Positions 33,151-44,236 are shown, numbered from the stretch's first letter. The stretch: DNA of 64,000 bases from Cladopsammia gracilis (GCA_022457155.1 JAJGOT010000356.1:248001-312000), one strand, 5' to 3'. Program-made: numbers and translations. Notes: a model not told the origin generated them from the letters alone.

Positions 33151-34012
33151 CATAAAACCAGAGACAGAGAAATGTATGGAAAACTAAAACAAAAACAGGC
33201 CCCCAAAATTTGTCAGTAGAACTCTTTGCCGTGTAGCTTTAGTTTATATTTTTTTTAGAACAGCCGCTTTACGAAAATTATTCGACATTAGATTCTCATA
33301 CAAAAACCATAATTTCTCACCTGTCAAGATAGCTTCCAAAACCGTAATAAGGATCGTCAGTAAGATGTCTGTTTGATACAGGATCGTACACAGAGAGTAT
33401 GGGAAGGAAAAAAATCGAAACTCACTGATGCTTGTGTCCAATAATATACCAAGGGTGTGTCCACTTACTTTGGAGTCTGCTTAATACAGGTTTTAGTGTA
33501 ATCAGAAATCTTACTCATTTAATCTAACACTGAAAAGGGCTCGTGTGGTCAAACCCGGGGTCAACCCGCGTTCGCGTGCTAGGACAAAATGACGAAACAA
33601 AATACATACCATGTATCTCACTTGTCGCACTTCCCATTAGAAAAGGTAGCTCCATTTCCAACTGAGCCTTTGTAACAGCTTTCCCGTCGATCTTCTCTAA
33701 TCGGAACAACTTTAAATCAAACTCACCGAGTCCAAACTTTCCGCTTATTGTTTGATTATATGTCCATTGAATTGTGCTTTGTCATGTCAAACGGTATGCG
33801 ACTTATGTGTCATTCGAATGCCGATCCTTTGTCATCATCTCGATAAAAACTCAGAATAACTTTGACCACGCCACTCGACGCCATCACGGAGATCAAGGTC
33901 AACGCTCTACGACCCTGGTACCTTTCGCATATAATATCGGTTAATATGTCACCTGGTCACGCAGCGAGGCTGGTAAAAGTCACAAAATAGCTTTGCTGTT
34001 AGGAAAAAACTA

Positions 34013-34829
34013 CAGTCGGACCTCTATTAAGCGGCCACCCTCGGGACTTTGAAAACTGGCCGCTCAATAGAGGTTGGCCGTTTAATAGAGGTACAATATA
34101 AATTGGATAGAAATGGCAGTCAACGTCATTTTATTGCGTCTATATAGCAAAAGGCTTGTTGAAAAGTGAACATATGTGAAGATAAATGCAAAAATCATTG
34201 AAACAAAAAAATTAAGTGCCCTGTATTTGCGCATTTCAAGTCCGTGCAAAGTTCTAACTCTAACACAGAGAGCATGTAGTCGATAAGTACAGCATTTTTT
34301 GGTGTTGAGTAGTTACAGAAAAATATGCAAATCTATGTAACAAAAACATCAAGTTTCTTAGGCCTTTTTTGCACCAACAGTCTGTAAAAATTTTAGCTCA
34401 AAATATTTCACGGACGATTTATTTAAAATAATCCGTCACTGCTGTTTGCCGTTGTGGAGCTCGGAGTTGTAATTAACGAGAAGATCAAGTCATTTGCCTT
34501 TCCGATAGATAGGGCAAGGTCCTAGTAACCGTGAAACTGGGCAAGTGGAGATTAAATTGCAGTTTTTATTGTTATTAGTTATCACCTTCATATTATTTGT
34601 CACCATTTCGCTTGAAAAGATGATTTGCTGGCCGCTTAATAGAGGTAAAAATACAATAAATACTAAACTTGCAAAAGCAAAAAGGTGGCCGCGGCCGCTT
34701 AATAGAGGTGGCCGTTGAATAGAGGTATCGAATACAGCACTTTACTGACAAATAATTCGGGACTTTGGAAGTGGCCGCTTAATGGAGGGTGGCCGCTTAA
34801 TAGGTGGCCGCTTAATAGAGGTCCGACTG
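34013..34829. mobile_element. Tigger/pogo-like MITE built of CCGCTTAATAGAGGT repeats
   Basis: The termini CAGTCGGACCTCTATTAAG and its inverse bound 817 bp, with TA on the left flank. CAGT...ACTG ends with CCTCTATTAA resemble pogo/Tigger non-autonomous elements. The motif GGCCGCTTAATAGAGGT occurs at least five more times near both ends. There is no coding capacity. Confidence 0.7.
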
Positions 34830-34896
34830 CATGTTGCTTTTATTAACAACAACAATCGTTAATTTAGTATAATTAATAGAATGTCACTTAACTGTA

Positions 34897-35159
34897 ACCG
34901 TATTTTCTCGATTAAACGCCGGGCCCCGAATAAACGCCGGGTATAATAGAGGAAGTTGTAAGCAAGCTCCTCAAACGTTTGTTTGTGGTATAATAAACTT
35001 AAGATTTAAGGGCAAGGTACAAGGCTGCCAAGAAAAACGAATAATAACCCTTTCTTAAAAAATGGCGGGCGAGAAAAAACTGCTGATACAAAGAAACGCC
35101 GGTTCCACAAGGCCAAGTTTGAAATAAACGCTGGGGGCATTTAATAGAGAAAATACGGT
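34897..35159. mobile_element. MITE with ACCGTATTTTCTC termini
   Basis: The inverted tips ACCGTATTTTCTCGATTAAA and TTTAATAGAGAAAATACGGT bound 263 bp, with TAAACGCCGGG repeats inside. No gene is present. Confidence 0.65.
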
Positions 35160-35312
35160 AATTTTTCATTTATCAGTTAACTACTATATTTTTGGGCAAT
35201 TGTCAGTTAACTTTTAACCCCATTAGCACCCTCCTAAATGCACTGGTATTCTGAATTTCACTTTTGCCGGAACGCAATTGGCATGAAAATAAAACGAAAA
35301 AAACTCGCGAGA

Positions 35313-35510
35313 TAATAATGCCTTTTGTCACAACACTTCACCCACGACTGAAAAACCTTAAACAAATACTGATGAAAAATGGAGTTTCGTTCAAAACCAA
35401 CCATTCCTGAAAACTATTTACAAAACGCCGCCTAACACATCATTAAAGACGTAAATCACTTAACGACATACTCATAACAGCCAAACTTTGAAAGCTAATA
35501 TAAATGCCTC
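35313..35510 (+). pseudogene. Penelope-like reverse transcriptase remnant
   Basis: The plus strand reads MPFVTTLHPRLKNLKQILMK, then after stops KSLNDILITAKL. Both segments match the order of conserved blocks in Penelope-like reverse transcriptases (FVTxYHPxxxNLKxILM, then KSLKDxLVRAK). Two stops make it a relic. Confidence 0.6.
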
Positions 35511-36720
35511 GCAACTGCAAAACCACATAGCGGAGTCGGTGCAGGCCTGTCATGAACCTCATTTCGATCTAAGGGAAACTAAAAAAGTGACCGCCAGGAG
35601 TGGTGCCCTGTTTATCCGCTCCAGACCCAATATTTTCTATATAAGTGCGTCCATAGCAGACGTGACCGAAAAATGACCACGTGATCACCATTTTCCCGCC
35701 ATTTTTCACGTCAAAATATATAAAACAGCAGACTTGATACTTTAGCTAACTACAAAACTTTCCGTTTCATTATTCAAGAGTAGGAACAGCAAAATACCAT
35801 AATTTTGACTTTCGTTCTATTTTCGAATACTGCTGGAGAGTTGAAAAAGAAATGGCTGATGGCGCGATGTCTGCTAAACATAGCTCAAATTGTCCTGGCA
35901 CGAGGACAGGCAGCTCTAGAGAAATGACATGTTGTTACGGTCTCCTTCCATTAGATTCGGCAAATGTGAAGTTCAATGTTTGAATCGGGCCTTACTTTAA
36001 AGAATATTAAAGATTCAGTCACCATTTGTTGTGTCAATTGATATTTTGATAATTAATATTAATATGTTATCGTTATCTGATCAGATATAAAGTCATTGCA
36101 CGTGACGTATTATCGATCACTTGATAGGTTTGTGGGCTTTTAATTGTTTTGAAATTGCGGCAATCTATTGTATTTGATTTAGAAAGTCTTTTCCATTGTC
36201 AAATATCCCAACAGAAAATAGACAATGAATAACTGAAAATGCACTGTGTAAATTGAACCAACAACACATTTTCATCGTCAATTAGCTAGCAAGGCGGGAA
36301 AAGTCTTTCACTTTCACTTCACTAACATCAAAATTATTTAAATTTACACTCGTGATTCTTTGTTACTCATAACTTTTTTTGACTTGCACCAACACGAATT
36401 TTCAAACTTTCTCTCAATCTTCTCTATCCTGCCAAGAACCATATCCAGTTGACTACTGCGCCTCGCATTTTCTACATAATGTCTGATTCTACAACGCCAT
36501 TTTTACCATATTTATTTTATATTTATTTTAGATTCTTCTTTTTTTAACCTCATGTTCCAACGCATTAACGAGATGGCTTTAAGAGCCCTTTGATTTGTAT
36601 AAAGAGCCTTTTACCAAATTTAACTGTATGGTCTGAGATGGGGTAGCAAAAATAGAAATTTTAGGTCTGAGATGGGATAGAGGTTCTTAGGTCCCAGCGA
36701 AACACCCCCACCACCGACGC
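35511..36720. other. Gene-free AT-rich stretch
   Basis: No gene is recognised. The segment at 36,545-36,598 (ACGCATTAACGAGATGGCTTTAAGAGCCC...) is one of three copies of a repeat end. The others are at 6,482-6,540 (inverted) and 57,905-57,952. Confidence 0.4.
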
Positions 36721-36721
36721 C

Positions 36722-37025
36722 CGGCGGGGAGACTGCCATATGAAAGGGGCGGGGATGCCCGTCGGAAATTTTGAATTAAACCCCTAAAGGAGACCAATCT
36801 GGGTGTGGCTCAAGCTTTTGTTGACCCCTAAAAGAGACCATTTTAAAACACAGACAAGTGTATTATATTAATGTTTCTTCGCGTGCAACCCTAAACGAGA
36901 CTTTGACGGCAAAATATAATGGCGTTTTGCCCAGAACACCCTAACGGAGACCAAAATCCGAAATTTACACCCCTAAGCGAGACGACGAGCATCCCCGCCC
37001 CTTTGATATGGGAGTCCCCCCCGGG
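36722..37025. mobile_element. MITE related to 32,777-33,150
   Basis: Imperfect inverted termini with GAGACTGCCATATGAAAGG and its near-inverse. The interior has repeated CCCTAAAxGAGACCA. No coding capacity. Confidence 0.65.
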
Positions 37026-37785
37026 TTTCGACGGTGATCGGGAGACTAAAATTGATGGTTTTTGAGAGGCGCGCTACGTAGAAACATCCATTATGTTGCG
37101 TCAGTTTTTTCACATGGTTTGGCCATGTTCTCGCTGGCAGATAGTTTTGCAACAGTGGCATGATTTTCTCAACTGTTTTGTTCATTGTATATGGCATAAG
37201 CTGTACACGTGGACAGGGTCATATCCGGAGTTTAAAACCAAGTGGACATTTTCGAAAGTGCTAACTCAGTCAGGTTAGTTACTCGAACTTGTTGCTACAC
37301 TGTGCTGACGATCCGCAATAACGGCGAAATACCTATCCGCAGTTGCATTTAAACTTTCGGTTTGGTCTCAATCATGCCATTGTTGCGTTACTTTTTCAAC
37401 GCAGTTGTCAGCCCTTGCTTCTTATAGTACCGTCGAAAGGACCGAAACGGACTGAATTCGTTTCTTGCTTGTAGCAGGGCGAAAATAAAGAATTTGAAAA
37501 AAAAAAAGGATTGTGTATTTCAAACATGTGTACCAAAGCCTTTTGACCAGCAAAAAATAAAGGAAAACTATTTTTGGTCGCGAAATCGAGCGGACCGCTT
37601 TTGGCGGGACTGCCACTTAACGCTAACAGACGTACCACTAATCGAAAAACGGAAAACAGAGATATTTCAGCCGATCCACATCTGAATAAATTACAAGAAA
37701 AATATTAAACATCAAACAACATTTAACAGACCGGGCCCTATGGAATATATGAATGATCGATGTTTTAAAATATATTAAAGTGAAG

Positions 37786-38262
37786 TCGCTTAGCGAGTAA
37801 CAACCGGACATCTCGTGAAAAGTTGCTTAAAGTTAAGGCAGGAAAGTGAGTCGGCAATTAATTTTAGCCAATGAGAAGCCGGTTGTGGTCATTTATCCGA
37901 CAAGGCTGTCAAATCGGAGATAAAGCACGCGTTCTATTTTCATGCCTTTCTCGTCGCATATTTGCGTCTTGTTGTACTAGATGTGGTCGATTAGCGAGTG
38001 ACAACCGAAAATTTCGTGAAAAGAGTTGCTTTTCAACTCGCTTAAAGTTATTAAAGCGAGTCAGCTCAATTGAATTGAACTCTCGTTAAATTTAAGGCAT
38101 GAAAGCAGGTAGCTTAAGCGATTTGGCAATTAATTTTATCCAATGAGAAGCCAGTTGTGGCCATTTATCAGACAAGGCTGTCAAATTGGAAATAAAAAGC
38201 GTTCTATTTTCATGCCTCTCTCGTCGCATATTTGTGTCTTGTTGTACTAAATGTGGTCCAAC
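37786..38262. repeat. Imperfect tandem duplication
   Basis: A unit with GTCG(C/A)TTAGCGAGTRACAACCG, CAATGAGAAGCC and CTCGTCGCATATTTG occurs twice (37,786-37,984 and 37,985-38,262), the second copy with insertions. No gene is evident. Confidence 0.6.
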
Positions 38263-38829
38263 CAAATTGCAAAGAAACTGGAAGGGTTGCATCTAAATAC
38301 GAAGTATTCTCGCCAAATATTGTAAGGTAGTAGGTGCCGGCGCTCTCATTGCGTCAATGGTGGCGCAATTTCTGCGAAAAATAGCTCAAGACGTCTTTAA
38401 TATGGCTTTGCATGTGTGGGGCCAACGCTCACGATTTCTTTCGGTGACTATGGCTCCTGGCAAAATATGTTGTTGTTGCTCATTACTCGTGGCGAAGCAC
38501 ACGAGTTATAAATCCGGCGTTGACTTTTCTTGTTTTTTTTCGTGTCACATTAGCGCATGCAAATTTATGCACGCATATTTAAGTCTATATCGACGACTGT
38601 GTTGACTCGAGAAGCAAGATAAAGAACTACTGCGTACAACTGCACACTTTCAAGACAATTCAAGGCGTTCATGGATGGATAGGACCGTTTGATATTGTGT
38701 TCGCCGCTTATTACTGTGGGATTTTTTGCTTTGGCAAGTTCTGTGTTTTATAGACTTAGCGATCGAGCTCCGGGTCGAGCTTAAGTGTCAGCTACTGAAT
38801 CTAGTGAATGCAGTGTAGTCTTACTTTAA

Positions 38830-39300
38830 ACCCGTGTATACGTGAAAGCATGATGAACAGGTTATCGGCAAGGGTGCTTAAATAAAATTCACTCACTCTC
38901 TCACTTACTCACTCACTCACTCGCTCCTTCCATCAGCTGTAAACTTAGTGAGCAAATGCTTTGTTACGAACACGTTTCGTAACAGGAATTCAACGTGAAT
39001 CCAGCGATAACAATGATTAATTTGATGTAAACGAATAAAGACAACAATAAGCTTACAGATGTTTCGCATTTGGAGTTTTTAGTGCAACATTAAAATCGAT
39101 CTAACCTAAACACGCGCTCTGATGCGTATCTAGCTTAAAATAATAAAATTTAATTCGTGGGTAGTATGTGTTCTTGGACAGCGCAGTGGTTGAGTTTCTG
39201 GCTTAGTCCCGGACGGCCCGAGTTCGAATCTCCATAAAGTCCTTTTTTTTTTTCCTTTTTTTTCTTTTTTCAAACTGGACATTATGAAAGCGATGTACTT
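38830..39300 (+). mobile_element. tRNA-derived SINE, copy 2
   Basis: The layout matches 23,640-23,905: AACCCGTG(T/A)ATACG, a CTCACTCACTC leader, an A-box-like GACAGCGCAGTGGTTG near 39,178, a B-box-like AGTTCGAATCT (39,221-39,231) and a T-rich tail. The copies are diverged. Confidence 0.6.
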
Positions 39301-39799
39301 TTTTTTTCGTTCGTCAAAAATCCTTGCTTTTAATTTAAAAAAATATATATTATATATATCGAACTGTGTCAGTGTGAAAACGTAAGCTTACATCAATATT
39401 GCGTTACGCGTTACGCGTTAGCATTTCTTCTTCTCGGGTTGGCTCTTAGGAGCCTTTGATTAGACATAATTTTAAGCTTATGTTTCTCTGTAAAAGCACT
39501 CAAATCACTTGGGAATCAATGCTGCAATGAGTTAAAGGCGCCACGAGTTCAAGCTGTGTACAGCTTCTTGTTTATATTAGATTCGGCATATGTGGAGGGG
39601 CCTAATTTGATTGCATTATACAATGGATTTACTTTTGCGCAGAATTAACGTTAATGTCCCTTTTTTAGTAGTCATTGGAATACTGAATCATTGCTATTAC
39701 GGTTTGATTTATGAAAGAGTTATTTCAATTTTAAATGGGTATTAAATGTTGAGGTGTCATGATTATGTAATAGTATGTTAGAAGATGATAGTATGTTAG

Positions 39800-40365
39800 A
39801 AGTATGTTATAGTATAGAATAGTATGTTAAAAGAAAAGTTAGGGAAAGTAGTTCTGAAAGTTTATTTCAATGAACTTGGTTCGATTCCTTTAACTGAAAG
39901 GTGGGCTTTTCATAAATGTTTAACTGTTTTTCGTTGCCTTAATGGTTTCTGCCCATCTTATTTACTGAAATTATTTGTCTTAATTCTGAAGTACATAATT
40001 ATAACACTAGAAGATGTTCTGATATCTATTTGTGTAAAATATCCTCTAAATCTGGACATAGAAGTTTTTCGTTTTCAGCTGCCAAACTTTTTAATGATTT
40101 AAATGATAGTGTAAAATGTTCGAAATCTGTGAGAAGTTTTGTTAAGAATTATTGGTTACATTACGGTTAAGCTTTAGATTGCATTAGGTTTTTAGGATTT
40201 ATATTGATCATATAATTACTTATGTATATTTTAGATTTTATTATTTCTTATTATTTCTTAACTTTTAGTATTATATTATTAGGCACAGCTTCAGTGTAAA
40301 TAAGTGTAAACGTAACGTTCTGAATTCTGTGTGAAATAAAGTTATTATTATTATTATTATTATTA
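39800..40365 (+). pseudogene. 3' end of a CR1/L2-type LINE
   Basis: The plus strand contains GSIPLTERWAFHKCLTVFRCLNGFCPSYL, which resembles the block near the end of CR1/L2 ORF2 proteins (LP...R..FK.....YK.L.G..P.YL). The element ends in (ATT)n at about 40,340-40,365. It is heavily 5'-truncated and frameshifted. Confidence 0.6.
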
Positions 40366-40479
40366 AAGGTAAGATTTTGCCGATTAAGCTAACTAAAAAA
40401 CTTTCGGCTTGATTATGCAAGAGTATGGATTTGGCTTTTGTTCTGTCGGTTTTGGAATATTGAATCATTGCCATATGAA

Positions 40480-40927
40480 GCACTCATTAGTCAAATATTT
40501 CAATAGTATTGCAGGAGAAAATCCAGATGATATTAAAGTTTTGAAAACAGCTCCAACTGGGAAAGCTGCTTTCCATATTAGAGGCAATACATTTTACACA
40601 CGATATTCAAGTTTTCCAGTTTCAACCATGTTTGAATTTAGAAATAATGAGACAAAAAGATGCCAAAAAATTTGCAGAGCTGCTTAATCGCATGAGAAAG
40701 GGAAAACATAAACATGATATTGCCATTTTAAATCGAAGAGTTCTTGATGTAAAATCAAAAGAAAAAAATTATCCTATGAATATTTTCTATTTATGTCCTA
40801 CAAATGCACCAGTAGATGATCACAACAATGCCATTTATAACATTCACTTACAACCACTCATTTCACAGTCAAAAACCGTTGATGAGCCTCCACTAGTTCT
40901 AACCACTTCTGCAGTCACCGGCAAATG
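40480..40927 (+). pseudogene. PIF1-type helicase remnant (Helitron-like)
   Basis: The first frame holds TAPTGKAAFHIRGNTFYT, the segment that follows Walker A in PIF1/Helitron helicases (APTGxAAxNIxGxTIH). The next frame holds KKFAELLNRMRKGKHKHDIAILNRR and YLCPTNAPVDDHNNAIYN, the usual continuation. The two overlap in different frames at about 40,630-40,685, so the gene is frameshifted. The fragment stops 115 bases before the Polinton TIR. Confidence 0.65.
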
Positions 40928-41036
40928 AATTTTAAAGCCTTCATACCGTAGCCTTTACGTTTCTTATTTAGCAAGACTCCACTTTCTGTTCTACTGTAAA
41001 GTGAATTTCATCCCTGTTCATCCGTTGCTTCAATAA

Positions 41037-41041
41037 CTAAA
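41037..41041. repeat. Left target-site duplication of the Polinton
   Basis: CTAAA directly precedes the AGTAGTA terminus and recurs directly after the right terminus at 57,768-57,772. Confidence 0.8.
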
Positions 41042-41283
41042 AGTAGTATAAGGGGAGTCAGTCAAATGCGGGTTTTTTCTGAATGCCCAAAATAAGCCGC
41101 CAAACGCCCGAGTTACCGCCTCCAGGACTCATTTACATTCGTCCTGGAGGCGGTAACTCGGGCGTTTGGCGGCTTATTTTGGGCATTCAGAAAAAACCCG
41201 CATTTGAGCTGACTCCCCTTATACTACTCCGGGCCTTTATATTTTTAAGCTGTTACAGACCCTAATAAACCGTTATTTTAACA
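41042..41283. repeat. Left TIR with internal ~186-bp hairpin
   Basis: Bases 41,042-41,227 fold on themselves: about 86 bp of nearly perfect stem (AGTAGTATAAGGGG...CCTCCAGGAC) around a 12-base loop (TCATTTACATTC). The next ~55 bases (CCGGGCCTTTATATTTTTAA...) complete the TIR shared with the right end. Confidence 0.92.
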
Positions 41284-41601
41284 CAGCAAGCTAGCCATAA
41301 CCAATTGGAGAAACCCCTCTCTTGGGTACCTAAGCGACAATGGGGAGAGGAAGAAAGAGCGTTCTGACACAATCAAGTAAACGAACGGCCTTTAATCACT
41401 CAAGACATGGAAGTCTTCTTTGCTATGGATGCAGAAAAGGAAAAAAGGCGAACTATGTAAATGCGTTAAAGAAACTCAAGGGCAAACATCTCCTCCATCC
41501 ATTGTACCGAAATATGTTCTTGAAGCCGCACAAAGACTGACTCCACAACAACTTGTCGTCGTTATCACCAATTGAAAAAAACACTTCCCCTTTGTATATC
41601 A
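41284..41601. other. Unassigned stretch inside the Polinton, left of YqaJ
   Basis: No convincing single gene. Coding-like fragments appear in different frames, such as KYVLEAAQRLTPQQLVVVITN at about 41,508-41,573. This suggests a frame-broken small gene or a degraded upstream domain. Confidence 0.35.
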
Positions 41602-42654
41602 ATGATGCCTGGACTGCAAAAGTTCTTGAACTTTCTTAAATCCAGGAAAACTGGCCTGAAACAAAGGAGTCGCGCTTGGGTCAGTGCCAGAAAGAATACC
41701 ATCGGTGCTTCAGAAGTCGCCGCACTGATAGGGGCTTCGCCCTTTGAAAATGAAAAGAACTTACTTTTCAAGAAAGCGCAGGCACCAGACATGGTTAACA
41801 TGACAGCATGTACCTGGGGCAACCTTTTCGAGCAAATCGCGAGAAAGTTCTTTGAACAAAAACACGAAACAACCGTCTTTGCACACAGTGTCTCGCTTAA
41901 TCTGGCACAGGATCACCCCCTTTACGGAAAGCTTACATTTAGTCCCGACGGCTACTTCGAAGACAAAGACGGAAACTTTATTCTCTTAGAGTTTAAATGC
42001 CCTTTTAAACGAAAGATAGCCGTTAGATCTATTCCGCGTTATTATGTGACACAACTTCAGACAGGCCTCGCTTTCAGTGGAAGCCTAGTAAAAGGGGGTC
42101 TTTTCGTTGACTCGTATTTCAGGCTGTGCCCTTTGAAACAGTTGTCATCAAGCACATACCATAATGCGGAACTAAATGGTGGTGCTGTACATTCAACAAA
42201 GACAAACAAAACACTTGCCTGGGGTGTTGTTTACCTCTTCTCTAAACAACTCTTAACTAAAAATCAAACTGAGCTTGTTGACGTCGCTGAACTAACTCAG
42301 GCTAAATTTGAGAAAATAATGGCAAGCATCGAGGAGAAAGAGCTCTGGTGTTCTTACGGCCCTGTGAGAACAGACTTTAGCGAAAATGTCGAGCAAGAGG
42401 AGTTCTTAAGGCGACAAAAATTTAAGAGCGAGTTAAGCAGCAATGCCGAGGGGCCAAGGGCTGTTGCATTCTTTACTTGGAAGCTACTGGATGTTACAGA
42501 ACTTCCAATCACCCAGCAAGAGGGTTTCTTAACAGGCATTCAAGCAAGGGCCGAGAGTTTTCACAGGCAGCTCGCCGAACTTAAAAAAAAAAATTCATTC
42601 ACTTATCAATACAGACGACAAAACAACTTCCGCCGGAGAAGTTATCGAAAATGA
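41602..42654 (+). CDS. YqaJ-type (lambda exonuclease family) viral recombinase nuclease
   Basis: I chose ATG 41,602, preceded by TGTATATCA like the other genes of the element; an ATG 30 bases upstream is in frame. Residues 33-55 hold NTIGASEVAALIGASPFEN, then TWGNLFEQIARKFFE. The metal-binding core is SPDGYFE (D116) and LLEFKCPFKRK (E130, K132), followed by YYVTQLQTGL. These are the motifs of the PD-(D/E)XK YqaJ family, 5'-3' exonucleases acting in single-strand annealing recombination. The last ~20 codons after an A10 run (42,583-42,592) look non-coding, while another frame carries an acidic tail to 42,699. A homopolymer indel near the C-terminus is likely. The catalytic domain is whole. Confidence 0.85.
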   Translation: MMPGLQKFLNFLKSRKTGLKQRSRAWVSARKNTIGASEVAALIGASPFENEKNLLFKKAQAPDMVNMTACTWGNLFEQIARKFFEQKHETTVFAHSVSLNLAQDHPLYGKLTFSPDGYFEDKDGNFILLEFKCPFKRKIAVRSIPRYYVTQLQTGLAFSGSLVKGGLFVDSYFRLCPLKQLSSSTYHNAELNGGAVHSTKTNKTLAWGVVYLFSKQLLTKNQTELVDVAELTQAKFEKIMASIEEKELWCSYGPVRTDFSENVEQEEFLRRQKFKSELSSNAEGPRAVAFFTWKLLDVTELPITQQEGFLTGIQARAESFHRQLAELKKKNSFTYQYRRQNNFRRRSYRK

Positions 42655-42686
42655 AGGAGACGTCGAGGCCTTTCTTCGGTGGCAGT

Positions 42687-43439
42687 TTAAGCAATTCTAG
42701 CTGAATGCATGGCCGCTTGCCAACACCGTTCATGCTTTCGGCATGTAGATGGCCCCGGAAGCCTTATGTAAGATAAAATTTTCTGTTTTCTTGGCCCTTC
42801 TTTCAAAATTAGGGTTAAGATTTTATAAATTTTGAAATTTAAGGAAATATTATTTGGGAGATAAGGTTTCACGTTTGTGTGAACATATTTTGTTTGTTCA
42901 ATTTCGTCATAGGTTAATCTCATAGAGGGTTTCTCTTTAAAGTTTTTTCCTAATAACTGATCAAGCCTATATTTAAAATTATAATCTGTCTTGACCCTGC
43001 TTTTAACTCTTATATTTTTATTTCTGTAAAGGTCTGCATGATAAAAGGCGACACTGTCTATTATTTCAATTCGGCTGCATATTTTACAGATAAGTTCCGC
43101 TGATTCAACCATGAGTGAAAAAGATCCACCACAGTTTTGGCACGATTTTATATTTTCGTTTGTTCTGCTTTGAATGAAAACAAACTCATTTTCGTGGTAC
43201 CGCTTTATTAATTCTTGTCTTGCCGACAAAGAAAGATATAAAAAGATAATTTGTAACTTATCTTTAAGTTGTGAGCGGTTAAACTCGTCTATATAGTCAT
43301 TTTCATAGATGCCTCGCAGCCAGACGTGTTTGTGTTTAACATCTAAGGCATCTAATTGAGTCTTGTATTCATTCTTTTCATCCATTTGTCTGATGATAGA
43401 CAGCTGTTTGTTGAAACGTTCAGCTTCAAGGCCCGTCAT
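42687..43439 (-). CDS. Zinc-ribbon protein, possibly a late transcription factor
   Basis: ATG at 43,439 (MTGLEAERF), just after TATAACC; an upstream in-frame ATG at 43,460 is less likely. The 250-residue protein has a helical N-terminal half, then CQNCGG...CKICSRIEI (two CxxC about 20 residues apart), and a basic region ending in a cysteine/histidine-poor tail. The zinc ribbon followed by Y--KYRLDQLLGK loosely recalls VLTF3-like late transcription factors of large DNA viruses, but I cannot confirm that and the C-terminus does not fit well. It is convergent with the exonuclease gene, and the two ends overlap or nearly touch. Confidence 0.6.
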   Translation of the reverse strand: MTGLEAERFNKQLSIIRQMDEKNEYKTQLDALDVKHKHVWLRGIYENDYIDEFNRSQLKDKLQIIFLYLSLSARQELIKRYHENEFVFIQSRTNENIKSCQNCGGSFSLMVESAELICKICSRIEIIDSVAFYHADLYRNKNIRVKSRVKTDYNFKYRLDQLLGKNFKEKPSMRLTYDEIEQTKYVHTNVKPYLPNNISLNFKIYKILTLILKEGPRKQKILSYIRLPGPSTCRKHERCWQAAMHSARIA

Positions 43440-43561
43440 GGTTATAATTAGAAATGACAAATGTTCAATAAGTAAACGAAGCTTCTAGAACATACCGAAG
43501 CGTCCAAGGCCTTGCTCTATATATTGTTTTTCTTTCGAGATTTGTAGATTAAACCCAGAGT

Positions 43562-44236
43562 TTACTCTTTCAAATATGACTTGGACACGTCGGCAAGACG
43601 ATTTAATATTTTTTGGAACTCCACTTTGACTTCTTTGCGAAGTTCTTCTCTGATCTTGTCAAGATCTAGCGCTTGAGGCTGCCCACCCTGTGTGGGCTTT
43701 GTTTCACCAGAGCGGATCTCGTTTTTCAGTTTGTTATATTTTTCAACCTCCTTTATGATTATCGTAAACTCTGGATCGTTTATGTTATTGTCAGTTAAAG
43801 CCTTTGAGACCATCTCATAGACAGAGTTCCGCTTGGCAACAGCGAGCGTGTAGATTTTCTCGTGTTTCGCGATCTTTCGTTCAAATCTCTTGCTGAACAC
43901 GGTGAGGACCGCGGAGGAAGCCCCTGTAACCGCCGCCACACCAGCAAGGGCAGGGCTGGCCACAATTCCAACTCCGGATAATGCTGTCGCGAAAGTAGCT
44001 GATGACATGCCTGTCGAAACCAAACCAAGACCCACAGCCGTTGTGTGAAGAATCGTGTGGGCCCGTTTGTATTTTTTTGCGACCTGGCGATAGTGGTCGG
44101 CTTCTTTCTCAAGCTCTTTCTGCAAGTCTGTTATTTTCTTGAGCCGGAAGTCTTCGCCATTTGTTGGTAAGCCTGGGTAAAGCGATTGAGTCTCTCTGTA
44201 ATCCGGTGCCGATGGCAACACATTAGCCGAGCTCAT
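43562..44236 (-). CDS. Coiled-coil membrane protein of Polinton type
   Basis: A protein of 224 residues with ATG at 44,236, closely preceded (on its strand) by TATATATACACAACC. Residues 30-62 form a basic coiled coil. Two hydrophobic stretches at about 66-112 (TAVGLGLVSTGMSSATFATALSGVGIVASPALAGVAAVTGASSAVLTVF) can form a membrane hairpin. The C-terminal half is a charged coiled coil ending RLADVSKSYLKE. The arrangement resembles virion membrane or assembly proteins of cnidarian Polintons, with no assigned activity. It lies between the zinc-ribbon and penton genes, all on the minus strand. Confidence 0.75.
   Translation of the reverse strand: MSSANVLPSAPDYRETQSLYPGLPTNGEDFRLKKITDLQKELEKEADHYRQVAKKYKRAHTILHTTAVGLGLVSTGMSSATFATALSGVGIVASPALAGVAAVTGASSAVLTVFSKRFERKIAKHEKIYTLAVAKRNSVYEMVSKALTDNNINDPEFTIIIKEVEKYNKLKNEIRSGETKPTQGGQPQALDLDKIREELRKEVKVEFQKILNRLADVSKSYLKE

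Noticed and set aside
42687..43439. Firm assignment as poxvirus-type late transcription factor VLTF3
   Set aside because: Only the zinc ribbon and a short YxxKYRLDQLLG-like stretch fit; the conserved C-terminal blocks of that family are not seen, so the name was not used.
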